Shown here: piece after piece, positions 26,473-35,207 of the stretch
How the letters are laid out: each line of letters starts with the position of its first letter
Numbering within the stretch: position 1 is the stretch's first letter
DNA from: JACKDW01 sp964621785
GTDB lineage: Bacteria; Myxococcota_A; Polyangia; Nannocystales; Nannocystaceae
Assembly: GCA_964621785.1 (NCBI GenBank)
Contig: CAZUPD010000010.1
Span: forward strand, 1-64,000
DNA: 64,000 bases
Direction: 5' to 3'
Made by a program: the position numbers and the translations under genes
Notes under the pieces: model-generated
What the model saw: only the letters and a program-made list of their open reading frames with translations
The model's database searches: none
What the model was told of the DNA's origin: nothing

Positions 26473-28278
26473 CTACTCCGGAAGCGGCCGATGCCGGATG
26501 TAGAGCTCTTCGAGCTGCGGATCGTCGGCCGGGCCGGGACACCCTGTCATCAGGTCGGAGCCGCGTTGGGTTTTGGGGAACGCGATGACGTCGCGCAGGC
26601 TGCCTGCGCCGCACATCAACATCGCTATCCGGTCGAGGCCAAACGCGATGCCGCCGTGGGGTGGGGGGCCGTACTTGAAGGCGTTGAGCAAAAATCCGAA
26701 CTTTTGGTGGATCTCTTCGACGCTCAGTCCCAGGGTCGTGAAAACCATTGACTGTACATCGGATTGGTGGATACGGATCGAGCCGCCGCCGATCTCGTTG
26801 CCGTTGAGGACCATGTCGTAGGCCTGCGCGCGGACCTTGCCGGGGTCGCTGAGGAGGTGCTGGACGTGCTCGGGGCGCGGCGAGGTGAACGGATGGTGCG
26901 AGGACACCCATTGGCCCCTCTCGTTTTGCTCGAACAGGGGGAAGTCGGTGACCCAGCAAAACTTCCACTGCGTCTCGCCGTCGACGAGTCCCAAAAAGTC
27001 GCGTAGCTCGAGGCGCAACGCATTGAGGGCCGTGTGGGTGGTGTGGAAGTCGGCGGCGATGAACAGGAGGACAGAACCTGGCTCTGCACCCATTTGGTCG
27101 GCGATTGCCTGCATGGTCTCGGCCTGCATCAATTTGGCAAATGGTGCCTTCCAGCTGCCATCTGGCTGGATCTTGGCCCAGGCCAGCCCCTTGGCTCCGC
27201 CGTGCTCGCGCTTTTTGACAAACGCGGTCAGCTTGTCGAGGCGGGCGCGGGAGAGTTTGTCGGCGAATTTTGCAGGTACACAGATCCCCTTGATGTACTC
27301 GGCGGCTTCGAACACGCGAAAACCACAGTCCTTGCACAGCGGGGCGATGTCGTGGAGCTCGAGGCCAAAGCGCAGGTCGGGTTTGTCCGAGCCGTAGCGA
27401 CCCATCGCGTCTTCCCAGGTCAGTCGCAAAAACGGCAATTCGAGCTCGACGCCCAAGACGTCTTTCCACAGCCTCGCCACCAGTCCTTCCATGTGGGCAA
27501 AGACCCGCTCGGGGGTGGCAAAGCTGAGTTCGATGTCGATCTGGGTGAACTCGGGTTGGCGGTCGTTGCGAAGGTCCTCGTCGCGGAAACAGCGGGTGAT
27601 CTGGAAGTATTTGTCAAATCCCGCGACCATAAACAGCTGCTTGAAAATCTGCGGAGACTCGGCGAGGGCGTAGAAGTTGCCCGGGTTGAGGCGACTCGGG
27701 ACCAGGAAGTTGCGGGCACCTCCGGGGGTGTACTTGACCATGTAGGGGGTCTCGAGCTCCAAAAATCCGGCCTCGGCGAGGAAGTTGCGGGCGGTGGTCG
27801 ACAGCCGTGAACGCAGGATGAAGTTGCGTTGCAGCGACGGCCGTCGCAGGTCGAGGTAGCGGTACTTGAGGCGAATGTTTTCGCTGGTGTCGAGACGATC
27901 GTCGTCGGCGAGGTTGAACGGGAGCACGTCGCTGGTGCTAAAAATCTCGATTCCGTTGGCTTCGATTTCGATCGCACCGGTCTCCATGTTGGGGTTTTGG
28001 TTGTCGCCGCGACTGATCACCTTGCCGCTGACCCCGATGCAAAACTCGCTGCGCAACCCGTCGGCGAGCTCGTGGGTTTTGGCGTCGATATCGGGGCCAA
28101 ACACGACTTGGGTGAGGCCCTGGCGGTCCCGGAGGTCGACAAAGATACGGCCGCCGTGGTCGCGCCGGCGATGGACCCAACCGAACAACACAACTTCGCT
28201 GTCGATGTCGTCCTCGCGCAGGCTGCCACAGTCGTGGGTACGTCCACCGGCGAGGAGTTCTCTGGTCATCGTAGACAT
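26473..28278 (-). CDS. aspS: Aspartyl-tRNA synthetase (bacterial type)
   Basis: 601 residues from the ATG at 28278, the best match to usual N-termini (MSTMTRELLAGG); other starts nearby are possible. The N-terminal OB-fold anticodon domain (GWVHRRRDHGGRIFVDLRDRQG) is followed by class II motifs: motif 2 FRDEDLRNDRQPEFTQIDIE and motif 3 GIAFGLDRIAML. The bacterial GAD insertion domain sits between them (HGGAKGLAWAKI). Length is normal. No gatCAB genes are visible here, so discriminating versus non-discriminating charging cannot be judged. Confidence 0.97.
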   Translation of the reverse strand: MSTMTRELLAGGRTHDCGSLREDDIDSEVVLFGWVHRRRDHGGRIFVDLRDRQGLTQVVFGPDIDAKTHELADGLRSEFCIGVSGKVISRGDNQNPNMETGAIEIEANGIEIFSTSDVLPFNLADDDRLDTSENIRLKYRYLDLRRPSLQRNFILRSRLSTTARNFLAEAGFLELETPYMVKYTPGGARNFLVPSRLNPGNFYALAESPQIFKQLFMVAGFDKYFQITRCFRDEDLRNDRQPEFTQIDIELSFATPERVFAHMEGLVARLWKDVLGVELELPFLRLTWEDAMGRYGSDKPDLRFGLELHDIAPLCKDCGFRVFEAAEYIKGICVPAKFADKLSRARLDKLTAFVKKREHGGAKGLAWAKIQPDGSWKAPFAKLMQAETMQAIADQMGAEPGSVLLFIAADFHTTHTALNALRLELRDFLGLVDGETQWKFCWVTDFPLFEQNERGQWVSSHHPFTSPRPEHVQHLLSDPGKVRAQAYDMVLNGNEIGGGSIRIHQSDVQSMVFTTLGLSVEEIHQKFGFLLNAFKYGPPPHGGIAFGLDRIAMLMCGAGSLRDVIAFPKTQRGSDLMTGCPGPADDPQLEELYIRHRPLPE

Positions 28279-28380
28279 GGCGGGCACCATACCCCTGCTC
28301 GGTCGAAAAGTAGACCGGAACGACTTGCTTACGCGCACGCGAATGGTTGGCTTTTAAACCGCGCGCCCCGGGTACCCAGC

Positions 28381-28497
28381 AGTCGAGAGAACCCAAACAC
28401 GAACCCCGACAGCCGAGAGAACCCAAACACGAATCTCAACAGTGTGTCGGTCCTACGACGTGCGAGGTACCTACGCCACGATCATGAAAAATCGGCT
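28381..28497 (+). repeat. Dispersed intergenic repeat, copy A, with 30-bp tandem duplication
   Basis: Two tandem 30-base units (28381-28410 and 28411-28440) share CGAGAGAACCCAAACACGAA. The second unit leads into a segment ending CTACGCCACGATCAT. The stretch from about 28415 to 28497 aligns, with few mismatches and gaps, to 62152-62233 in the same orientation. Its end overlaps the last codons of the metallophosphoesterase gene on the minus strand. Confidence 0.65.
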
Positions 28498-29345
28498 TTT
28501 GCGAAGTCTTCGCCCTGCCAGCAGAAGGTCTCCCGCGCGATCGAGCCGGGCTCGATGTCGTAAATACGGAAGGCACCTTCGCGCCCGGGTTTTTGCGAAA
28601 GTGCAGTCGCCGAACTCACTCCGTGCACCGGCACCTCGGTATCTGGCCCCGGTAGCAGACCCACGAGTTCGCGGTGTTCATGTCCGTGGAGGATGAGCTC
28701 GGCTCCGCGGCGGGCGATCACTTCGCCAAACGCAGAAATATCGAGCAAGTCGTGTCGCGCACTCGAGACGCCATCGACCACCGGGTGGTGGATCAACACA
28801 ACCCGGGAAACATCCTTGCGGCCGAGATCGGCGAGGATTTGATCGAGGCGCGTGAGTTGGTCGGTCCCGACTTTGCCGGTGGCGTACAGCGGGAGGGTCG
28901 GTACCGCAGTCGAAATGCCGATCAAAGCGACACCCGGATATCGTTGGACGAACGGATACAGACTTCCCGAAGGTCGCTCGCCCTCCATGTATTTGGCGAG
29001 GTATTGCTCGAACCGTCCGTGTCGCGCCGATCCGCGGGTGTAGGCGTCGTGGTTGCCGGGAATCACCGTCACAGGAAGACCGGCCTGGTCGAGTTTTTCG
29101 GCCACGTGGGCAAACTCGGAAGCGAGTGCGAGGTTGGTGAGGTCGCCGGTAATCACCAGGCGGTCGACGTCGAGTTGATGGGCGTGCTCAACGATCCGAT
29201 CAAACAAGGCGTCGTTGTGGGCCCGCCGGCGTTTGAGTGCCAGGTTGACGGCCCCGGTGATCCGCTTGTTGAGGAATTGCCACGGGCGGACACCTTCGAG
29301 GTTGAGCAGGTGGATATCGGAGCAATGGGCAAATCGCAAAGCCAT
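28482..29345 (-). CDS. Calcineurin-like metallophosphoesterase
   Basis: 287 residues. All blocks of the dimetal phosphoesterase fold are present: HCSDIH, VITGDLTN, GNHDAYTRG, LIHHPVVDG and LILHGHEHREL. No signal peptide, so cytoplasmic. The substrate is unknown; the closest recognisable group is the cyclic-nucleotide or UDP-sugar phosphodiesterase-like class, but this cannot be decided from sequence. Monocistronic as far as visible. The stop codon region is formed by the dispersed intergenic repeat. Confidence 0.9.
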   Translation of the reverse strand: MALRFAHCSDIHLLNLEGVRPWQFLNKRITGAVNLALKRRRAHNDALFDRIVEHAHQLDVDRLVITGDLTNLALASEFAHVAEKLDQAGLPVTVIPGNHDAYTRGSARHGRFEQYLAKYMEGERPSGSLYPFVQRYPGVALIGISTAVPTLPLYATGKVGTDQLTRLDQILADLGRKDVSRVVLIHHPVVDGVSSARHDLLDISAFGEVIARRGAELILHGHEHRELVGLLPGPDTEVPVHGVSSATALSQKPGREGAFRIYDIEPGSIARETFCWQGEDFAKADFS

Positions 29346-29614
29346 CGGCGGTATGTCGCGGTTGTAGCAGTGTCATCGGGCAGCGCAAAGTCGGCCCGTG
29401 GGCCGCATCGCGAATGGAAGCGACGAGCCTCAACCGCAGCTCGATTGAAGGGGAGCGAGAAGTCGGCGAGGTTGCGATACCGGGGTGAGCCCGAATGTGG
29501 TGGGCGCAGTCGGCGTTGACCCGTGAGGGCTGGTTGCGATCTCGTCGTTGGCTCGCTGGGGTATGCGGCTCGGTGACCCTTTTGCGCGCCGGACTTCCGC
29601 GGTATGAGGAGCGC

Positions 29615-30541
29615 GTGTCCTCCCGTCTCGTCCGCTACGCATGGGGCCTACTCGCCTATACGATCTTCGTAATTCTGTTTGGTGCATGGGTCCGGATCAC
29701 GGGCTCGGGGGCGGGTTGCGGTGAGCACTGGCCCACCTGTCACGGTGAAATTGTTCCGCGGGCGCCCGAGATCGAGACGATCATCGAGTTTACCCATCGC
29801 CTCACCAGTGGGGTCTACGGGATCCTGGTGGTGATCCTGCTGATCGCGGTGATCCGGCGGACACCGCGGGGGCACCTCGCGCGCATCACGGCTTGGCTCA
29901 CCCTGTTGTTCACCATCACCGAGGCCTTGGTCGGTGCTCGGTTGGTATTGCTCGGGTTGGTCGCCGACAACGACTCGATCGATCGCGCGATCTGGATGGC
30001 GGTCCACCTCGTCAACACCTCGTTTTTGACTGGATCGCTGGCGGCTTGTTGTTGGAGTTTGGCCCGCGGGTGTCAGCCGCGAGCGGTCGATAGCCGGACG
30101 CGGTGGGTCACTCTGGGAAGTCTTGCCGGACTGATCTTGGTCGGCGTGAGTGGTGCGGTGACGGCACTCGGGGATACGCTTTTTCCTGTTGCCGCAAACG
30201 GAGCCAGTGTGATCGAGCGGGTTGCCGCCGACCAAACGCTCAGTGCCCACTTCTTGCAAAAACTCCGGATCCTTCATCCCGTGATTGCCGTCGGCGTTGG
30301 TGCCTTGCTCCTCGGCGCCAGCCAACTGTTGACCGCGTGGGTACCGCGTCGAGATGTCGAACAGTTGGCGAGGTGGGTGAGTTACGGCGTCGTCATCCAG
30401 ATCACCGTTGGGGTCATCAACATCATGTTGTCCGCCCCAGGGTGGATGCAGGTCATGCACCTCCTGTGCGGGACGATGTTGTGGATCGGTGTGGTCCTGC
30501 TGGCGATTTCGGTCCGCTACCGGGTGCCAAACGAACGTTAA
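29615..30541 (+). CDS. ctaA: Heme A synthase (CtaA/Cox15)
   Basis: 308 residues from the GTG at 29615, preceded by GAGGA; the frame extends 40 codons further upstream, but that part is Arg-rich and unlike the family. The enzyme oxidises the C8 methyl of heme O to make heme A for aa3-type oxidases. Eight membrane segments are visible. Conserved heme-ligand histidines lie in FTHR, MAVHLVN, ILHPVIAV and MQVMHLLCG. The extracytoplasmic Cys pair is in GCGEHWPTCHG. It overlaps its convergent neighbour by 4 bases. Confidence 0.93.
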   Translation: MSSRLVRYAWGLLAYTIFVILFGAWVRITGSGAGCGEHWPTCHGEIVPRAPEIETIIEFTHRLTSGVYGILVVILLIAVIRRTPRGHLARITAWLTLLFTITEALVGARLVLLGLVADNDSIDRAIWMAVHLVNTSFLTGSLAACCWSLARGCQPRAVDSRTRWVTLGSLAGLILVGVSGAVTALGDTLFPVAANGASVIERVAADQTLSAHFLQKLRILHPVIAVGVGALLLGASQLLTAWVPRRDVEQLARWVSYGVVIQITVGVINIMLSAPGWMQVMHLLCGTMLWIGVVLLAISVRYRVPNER

Positions 30542-31116
30542 GGATCGTTGTTTAAAGATTTTGAATTGTTGAGGAGTTTCGAGAGTCGATACGCAATTTT
30601 TTGGCCCATCTTCGGACCCATGTGGGCTCCTTCGATTCGCTGGGTCGAACATGTTCCGTCGGTGTTGGGAAGCGCGAGCAGGGGGATCAGCCGCGAGTGA
30701 TACCCGGCCTTGGTGAGACGATCGCGGTCAGTGTCGGTGTTGAACTCGAGGAACGTGGTCCCTGGGAAGAGGTGGTTGAATGTTCCGGCCAGGAGTTGCT
30801 CGCGGAACGCGACACACGGTTTGCACCACTCAGCTCCGACGTAGACGACTAGGCGGCGGCCGTGGCCTTCGGCCTCTTTCAGACGGTTGGCGACGATCGC
30901 CGCGACATCACCTTCGGCCGGAGCCGGCAGCACGCTCGGAGGCAACGCGGCAGGCACGGGATCCGCCAAAGGTTCTGGGGGCGGCGTTGTGACAGGGTCG
31001 GCCGCGGGCGAAGCCTTCGCAACCGGTTGCCGCTCGACCTGCACTTCCGTCGGCTTGCCCGAACAGGCAACGAGACAGCCGAGCAACGTGGCGAGTGAGC
31101 AGCGGATCGGGAACAT
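30538..31116 (-). CDS. Thioredoxin-fold lipoprotein
   Basis: 192 residues from the ATG ending at 31116. The signal peptide ends in LLGCLVAC (lipobox), then a Pro/Ala-rich tether. The thioredoxin-like domain has the redox motif EWCKPC (WCxxC) and a cis-Pro region near SRLIPLLALP. It is probably a periplasmic disulfide reductase; its position tail-to-tail with ctaA, which has a redox-active Cys pair, fits a role in heme or cytochrome assembly (inference). It is divergent from plsC with a 67-base shared promoter region. Confidence 0.83.
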   Translation of the reverse strand: MFPIRCSLATLLGCLVACSGKPTEVQVERQPVAKASPAADPVTTPPPEPLADPVPAALPPSVLPAPAEGDVAAIVANRLKEAEGHGRRLVVYVGAEWCKPCVAFREQLLAGTFNHLFPGTTFLEFNTDTDRDRLTKAGYHSRLIPLLALPNTDGTCSTQRIEGAHMGPKMGQKIAYRLSKLLNNSKSLNNDP

Positions 31117-31183
31117 ATCGGCTCGGTAGCACGAGTGCTGGGGTTGAACAAACACCCGCGGCGCTGGCACGCTGAGACCCGCG

Positions 31184-31918
31184 GTGAAACACATCCTCTC
31201 GGCCTTCTTTTGGCTCTACCTCGTACTCAGTTTGATGGCGTTTTGGTTCGCCGTCATCGGGGTGTGGATCATCCTGCTTCCGTTTGATCGCCGACGTCGC
31301 TTCTCACACTGGTACGCGTGGACGTGGGCCAATCACTACGTAGCTCTGTCACCGTTTTGGCGCGTTCACATCGAAGGGCGCGAGTGGATCCGCAACGACC
31401 GACCCTATGTGTTGGTCGCCAACCACCAATCGATCGCCGATATTTTTGTCCTTTTTGGCTTGCGCAAACACTTCAAGTGGGTCGCCAAACACTCGGTGTT
31501 TAAGGTTCCGTTTTTGGGCTGGATGATGTGGATGGCCGGGTATGTCGGGATCCGTCGCGGCGACCCAAAGTCGCGGGAGCACATGATGCGAAGGTGTGGG
31601 GAACTGCTCGCCGACGGAAGTTCGGTCATGATTTTTCCCGAGGGGACCCGGCACGGTGACGGTGTGATCCATCCATTTCGCCGCGGTGCCTTTCAGCTGG
31701 CGCTCGAGGCCAAGGTTCCGATCGTTCCGATCGTGATCGACGGGACGGTCGACGCGCTGCCTCGGGGTACCTGGGTGTTCCAACAAACCGGCAAGCTCGA
31801 CATCCAGGTCCGCGTGTTGGAGCCAGTTCCGTGTGAGGCCGCCGATACCCCCGAAATGTTGGCCACACGCGTCCGTGAGATCATGCAACGCGAGCTCTCT
31901 CGTCTGCAGTCCTCGTGA
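31184..31918 (+). CDS. plsC: 1-acyl-sn-glycerol-3-phosphate acyltransferase
   Basis: 244 residues from a GTG start. One N-terminal membrane anchor precedes the acyltransferase domain: NHQSIAD (HX4D catalytic motif), VGIRRGD, FPEGTRHGDG and the VPIVPIVI block. It makes phosphatidic acid at the inner membrane. It is divergent from the thioredoxin-fold lipoprotein gene; the next gene begins 272 bases downstream. Confidence 0.93.
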   Translation: MKHILSAFFWLYLVLSLMAFWFAVIGVWIILLPFDRRRRFSHWYAWTWANHYVALSPFWRVHIEGREWIRNDRPYVLVANHQSIADIFVLFGLRKHFKWVAKHSVFKVPFLGWMMWMAGYVGIRRGDPKSREHMMRRCGELLADGSSVMIFPEGTRHGDGVIHPFRRGAFQLALEAKVPIVPIVIDGTVDALPRGTWVFQQTGKLDIQVRVLEPVPCEAADTPEMLATRVREIMQRELSRLQSS

Positions 31919-32190
31919 CCGGCCCTGGGGAATCCTTCCCAACACCTGAACGGACACACACGTCAGGGGTCGTCTCACGATTGGGAGGAGTTGGGCCGCC
32001 GACCTACGTGTCGCTCGGTTTGGTCAACAGAGCTACCACAATCACGGAATTTGCCCGTAGAATCGAGTTCGGCCACGGACCGACGCCAGTCGACCAAAGT
32101 GTCACGGGTGTTCGCTGGCCGGGTTTCAGGCACTGGGTGTGTGTACACACATTCACGTCGCATCGATCTTCCGCTACATCACCATCGCCT
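31919..32190. promoter_or_regulatory. Leader of the TPR lipoprotein gene with GTGTGTACACAC palindrome
   Basis: A 272-base gap. The perfect 12-bp palindrome at 32139-32150 lies 40 bases upstream of the start codon and could be an operator or part of the promoter. Its core TGTACA also resembles the half-sites of the dispersed TGYANNTRCA motif. Confidence 0.4.
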
Positions 32191-33894
32191 ATGTTTGAGC
32201 AATCCCGCTTTGTATCTCTCGCGTCTGCATGTTTGACTCTGACCTTCGTGACAGGTTGTGCGTCGACCCTCGAGCGCGCCCACAACTTCCGCGACGTCGA
32301 GAGCTATGAGAAGGCCGAGAAGCAGTTTCGCAAGGCGATGGCCAAGGGGGGCGAGGATGCGACAATCGCCCGCCGTGAACTCGCCGATATGAAGATCACA
32401 ATCGGCAAGAAGCTGCTGAAGTCCGACCCGGCGCAGGCCGAAGCTCTGTTTCGCGAAGGACTCACGATCGATCCCGACAGTGAACCGGGTCAAGACAGTC
32501 TCGGACGTGCACTCGCAGCTCAGGGTCAAACCGACGAAGCCATCCAAGTGCTGTCGTCCGACGGCGAGTTTGGTCCCTGTGACCTGTGTAATCGCTACCG
32601 CGCTGTGTTGCTGGTCCAGCGCGCACGCGACAAAGAAAAGGCGGGGGACAATGCCGGGGCACAGGTCGACTACTCGGCGGCGATCGAAGTGATCCCGCAG
32701 GCGACCACAGGCTTCGACCTGGTCCGGGTGCTTACGGCACAGGGTGATTCAAAAGGAGCTGCCGAGGCGCTCGAGAAAACCGTTCCGCTGATCAAAGAAG
32801 ACGATACCCACAGCCAAGAGTTGTTTGTACAACTGCGTGAGCAGGTGGTCAGCGAGGCGACCCGCGACGGGAACTTCGAGCTCGCCGATCGCTACATGAC
32901 GATGTTTCCTCCGGGGTCTGGGGGTGATGCCTGGTACACACTGCACCTTCGTCTCGCCCGGGAACAACGCGCGCGCGGTGACCTCGACGGAGCACTGGCG
33001 CGGGTCAATCCGCTGTTGGGGCCGGACCACACCGACACCATGCCGGATGCGAGGCGCCCGCAGTTCACCAAGTTTGTCGCCGGGATCCACAAGTCGCGTG
33101 GCAGTCAGTTGCTGACCGATGGAAAGGTCGCCGAGGCCGAGCAAGAGCTGCGTGAAGGTCTGCGCCTTTCCCCCGAGGACAACGGGTTCAAACTGATGCT
33201 CGCGCTGGTGCTCGCGGGCAAGGGGCAGGTCGATAACGCGTTGAAGATCGCCGAGGCGGTGCCGGAGAGTGCCCGGGGTCACAGCGAAGTGCTGGCCGTG
33301 CTCGAAAGCATGAGGGTGCATGTATTTTTACGGGCCGGCGACCTCGAACAGGCAGAGCTCGCGCTCGCTCGAGCACAGACCGCGAGCAACGAGGCCCCCG
33401 AAACCCACCTGGCTGCGGCCGCTGTTCTGGCCGCGTCGCCGATCAAAAATCTCTCGCGCAAGGTCGAGAAAATACTCAAGAAAAAAAGCTCGATCCGCTA
33501 TCCCGACAACAAGGTCAACCACTATGGCGAGGCCTTGAGTGAAATCTCGTGGGCCAAGACCCAGGTCTCGCACCAGGGCGATCGCTACCTGTTCCGCGGG
33601 CCGACGTTCAAGCGGGAGCTCGAAGCCCTCGAACGCAAGATCCGTATGTTCTACCCGTTTGCGGTCGAGTTCAACGAGGATGCGACGACCATCATCGAGT
33701 TGATCGGCAAGACCGGGGGCTACGACGCCAAGCTACAAGCGCCCGACGATGTTTCTGAGAGCGTCTTTGTCGGCTCCGGCAAACGCGCGGGGCCGGTCAC
33801 GCTCGTCGTCCCGGGGCTCGTTACGATCAAATACGGCAAGAAAACCCTGACATTCTTCAGCGAGCCATATACGAAGCTAACTGTCGAGCTGTAG
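32191..33894 (+). CDS. TPR-repeat lipoprotein
   Basis: 567 residues from the ATG at 32191, which yields a lipobox (LTFVTGC). It consists of tetratricopeptide-like helical hairpins (YEKAEKQFRKAMAKGG, QAEALFREGLTIDPDSEPGQDSLGRALAAQG, VAEAEQELREGLRLSPEDNGFKLMLAL, DLEQAELALARAQ). A roughly 100-residue beta-rich C-terminal domain follows. It is a likely scaffold in the periplasm or outer membrane. The kinase-FHA gene starts 12 bases after it, so the two are probably one operon. Confidence 0.83.
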   Translation: MFEQSRFVSLASACLTLTFVTGCASTLERAHNFRDVESYEKAEKQFRKAMAKGGEDATIARRELADMKITIGKKLLKSDPAQAEALFREGLTIDPDSEPGQDSLGRALAAQGQTDEAIQVLSSDGEFGPCDLCNRYRAVLLVQRARDKEKAGDNAGAQVDYSAAIEVIPQATTGFDLVRVLTAQGDSKGAAEALEKTVPLIKEDDTHSQELFVQLREQVVSEATRDGNFELADRYMTMFPPGSGGDAWYTLHLRLAREQRARGDLDGALARVNPLLGPDHTDTMPDARRPQFTKFVAGIHKSRGSQLLTDGKVAEAEQELREGLRLSPEDNGFKLMLALVLAGKGQVDNALKIAEAVPESARGHSEVLAVLESMRVHVFLRAGDLEQAELALARAQTASNEAPETHLAAAAVLAASPIKNLSRKVEKILKKKSSIRYPDNKVNHYGEALSEISWAKTQVSHQGDRYLFRGPTFKRELEALERKIRMFYPFAVEFNEDATTIIELIGKTGGYDAKLQAPDDVSESVFVGSGKRAGPVTLVVPGLVTIKYGKKTLTFFSEPYTKLTVEL

Positions 33895-33906
33895 TAGAAT
33901 GGGCGC

Positions 33907-35118
33907 ATGGCTAAGTGCCCCTACCGGTCGATTCGCCCAGTCGGGGAGGGGTCTGTTGGTGACGTGCACCTATGTGTCGATGTCAACGCTCGCCGACTTG
34001 TCGTCGTCAAATGGTTGCGGGCAGAATTCAACCAAAATAGCCAGGCCGCGCTGCGGTTTCGTCGCGAGGCCGAGCGCATGGCAGGAGCCAATTTCGTCGG
34101 CGTCATCCGGGTCAAACAGTGGGGGGTCGACGACTACGGCCGCACCTGGATGGCGATGGAATTTGTCGACGGTTTGCCGCCCTCGGCCGTCATTGCCCCG
34201 GGCGATGGCTATGCCGTCCATCATCTGATCCGCGGGGTCAGTCGCGGCCTCGACGAGCTCCACGGACTCGGGATTGTCCACCGCGACCTCAAACCCGACA
34301 ACGTCCTCCTGCGATCGGCTGTCGACGGGTGGGAGCCGGTCATCATCGACCTCGGGATCGCCAAATGGCTGACCTCCGATGCCGCGACCGCGACCGGCTC
34401 CGTGTTTGGCACCCCCTACTACATGAGTCCCGAACAGTTTCGCGACACCAAGCATGTCGGTCCGGCGACCGATCGCTATGCGCTGGCGATCATCGCGTTT
34501 GAGTTGCTCACCGGAAAGCGTCCGTTTGAGGGTCGGACCATCCCTGATCTGCTGCGTCAGCACCTCGGTTCTCCGGTGCCGAGCTTGCGGGTGCCGCGGG
34601 TGTTGCGGGCGGGGTCGCTACACGGCGACAGCGAAAACGACTACATCGAAGCACCCAACCTCGATGGATTTATGGCCCGGGCGATGGCCAAGGAGCCGCA
34701 GCATCGGTTCACCAGTTCCCAGGAAATGGCCGAAGCATTTGAAACCGCCGCGCAGGCAGACGGACTGTTTGAAGTCACGCCGACCGAGCCTTTGTTCGAC
34801 CCGTTGCGCACGCCGATCATCGAGGTTCGCGGGGAGAACATCCAACAGAGTTTTGACCTGCGGCATGGTCCTGTGGTTGTTGGCCGGCACGAGGCATGCC
34901 AGGTCGTTGTCAACGCCCCGCGCCTGAGTCGGATGCACGCATGTATCTACACTCATCGTGGTCGGATCTGGGCCGGTGATCTCAACAGCCAAAACGGCAC
35001 CGTGTTTGGCGACAAGCACCTCGACCCTGGGCATCCGCAGCCGCTGCCGTTCAACTGCACAGAGGTTGAACTCACCCTCTACAACCGTACGCTTCACCTC
35101 CATTTTCGCCCCGGATAG
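33907..35118 (+). CDS. Ser/Thr protein kinase with C-terminal FHA domain
   Basis: 403 residues, soluble. The kinase domain (about 8-285) has GEGSVGDV, the catalytic Lys in VVVKWL, HRDLKPDN, GTPYYMSPEQ and DRYALAIIAFELL. The magnesium-binding motif is DLG rather than DFG, a tolerated variant. The FHA domain (about 315-400) shows VVGRHEACQVVVNAPRLSRMH and LNSQNGTVFG, which bind phosphothreonine. Kinase-FHA fusions often self-bind after autophosphorylation. It lies 12 bases downstream of the TPR lipoprotein gene and is likely cotranscribed. Confidence 0.93.
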   Translation: MAKCPYRSIRPVGEGSVGDVHLCVDVNARRLVVVKWLRAEFNQNSQAALRFRREAERMAGANFVGVIRVKQWGVDDYGRTWMAMEFVDGLPPSAVIAPGDGYAVHHLIRGVSRGLDELHGLGIVHRDLKPDNVLLRSAVDGWEPVIIDLGIAKWLTSDAATATGSVFGTPYYMSPEQFRDTKHVGPATDRYALAIIAFELLTGKRPFEGRTIPDLLRQHLGSPVPSLRVPRVLRAGSLHGDSENDYIEAPNLDGFMARAMAKEPQHRFTSSQEMAEAFETAAQADGLFEVTPTEPLFDPLRTPIIEVRGENIQQSFDLRHGPVVVGRHEACQVVVNAPRLSRMHACIYTHRGRIWAGDLNSQNGTVFGDKHLDPGHPQPLPFNCTEVELTLYNRTLHLHFRPG

Positions 35119-35207
35119 GTGCCCGTGGATGGTTGCGAACCGCTCCCTCGCCGCGCGACCACAAAGCCGTCATATGCGGTTGCATCGGTCGATGGAACGG
35201 GTGCGTG

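Noticed and set aside
28381..28440. Two tandem 30-base units as a CRISPR array
   Set aside because: The units abut without spacers and occur only twice; no cas genes are near.
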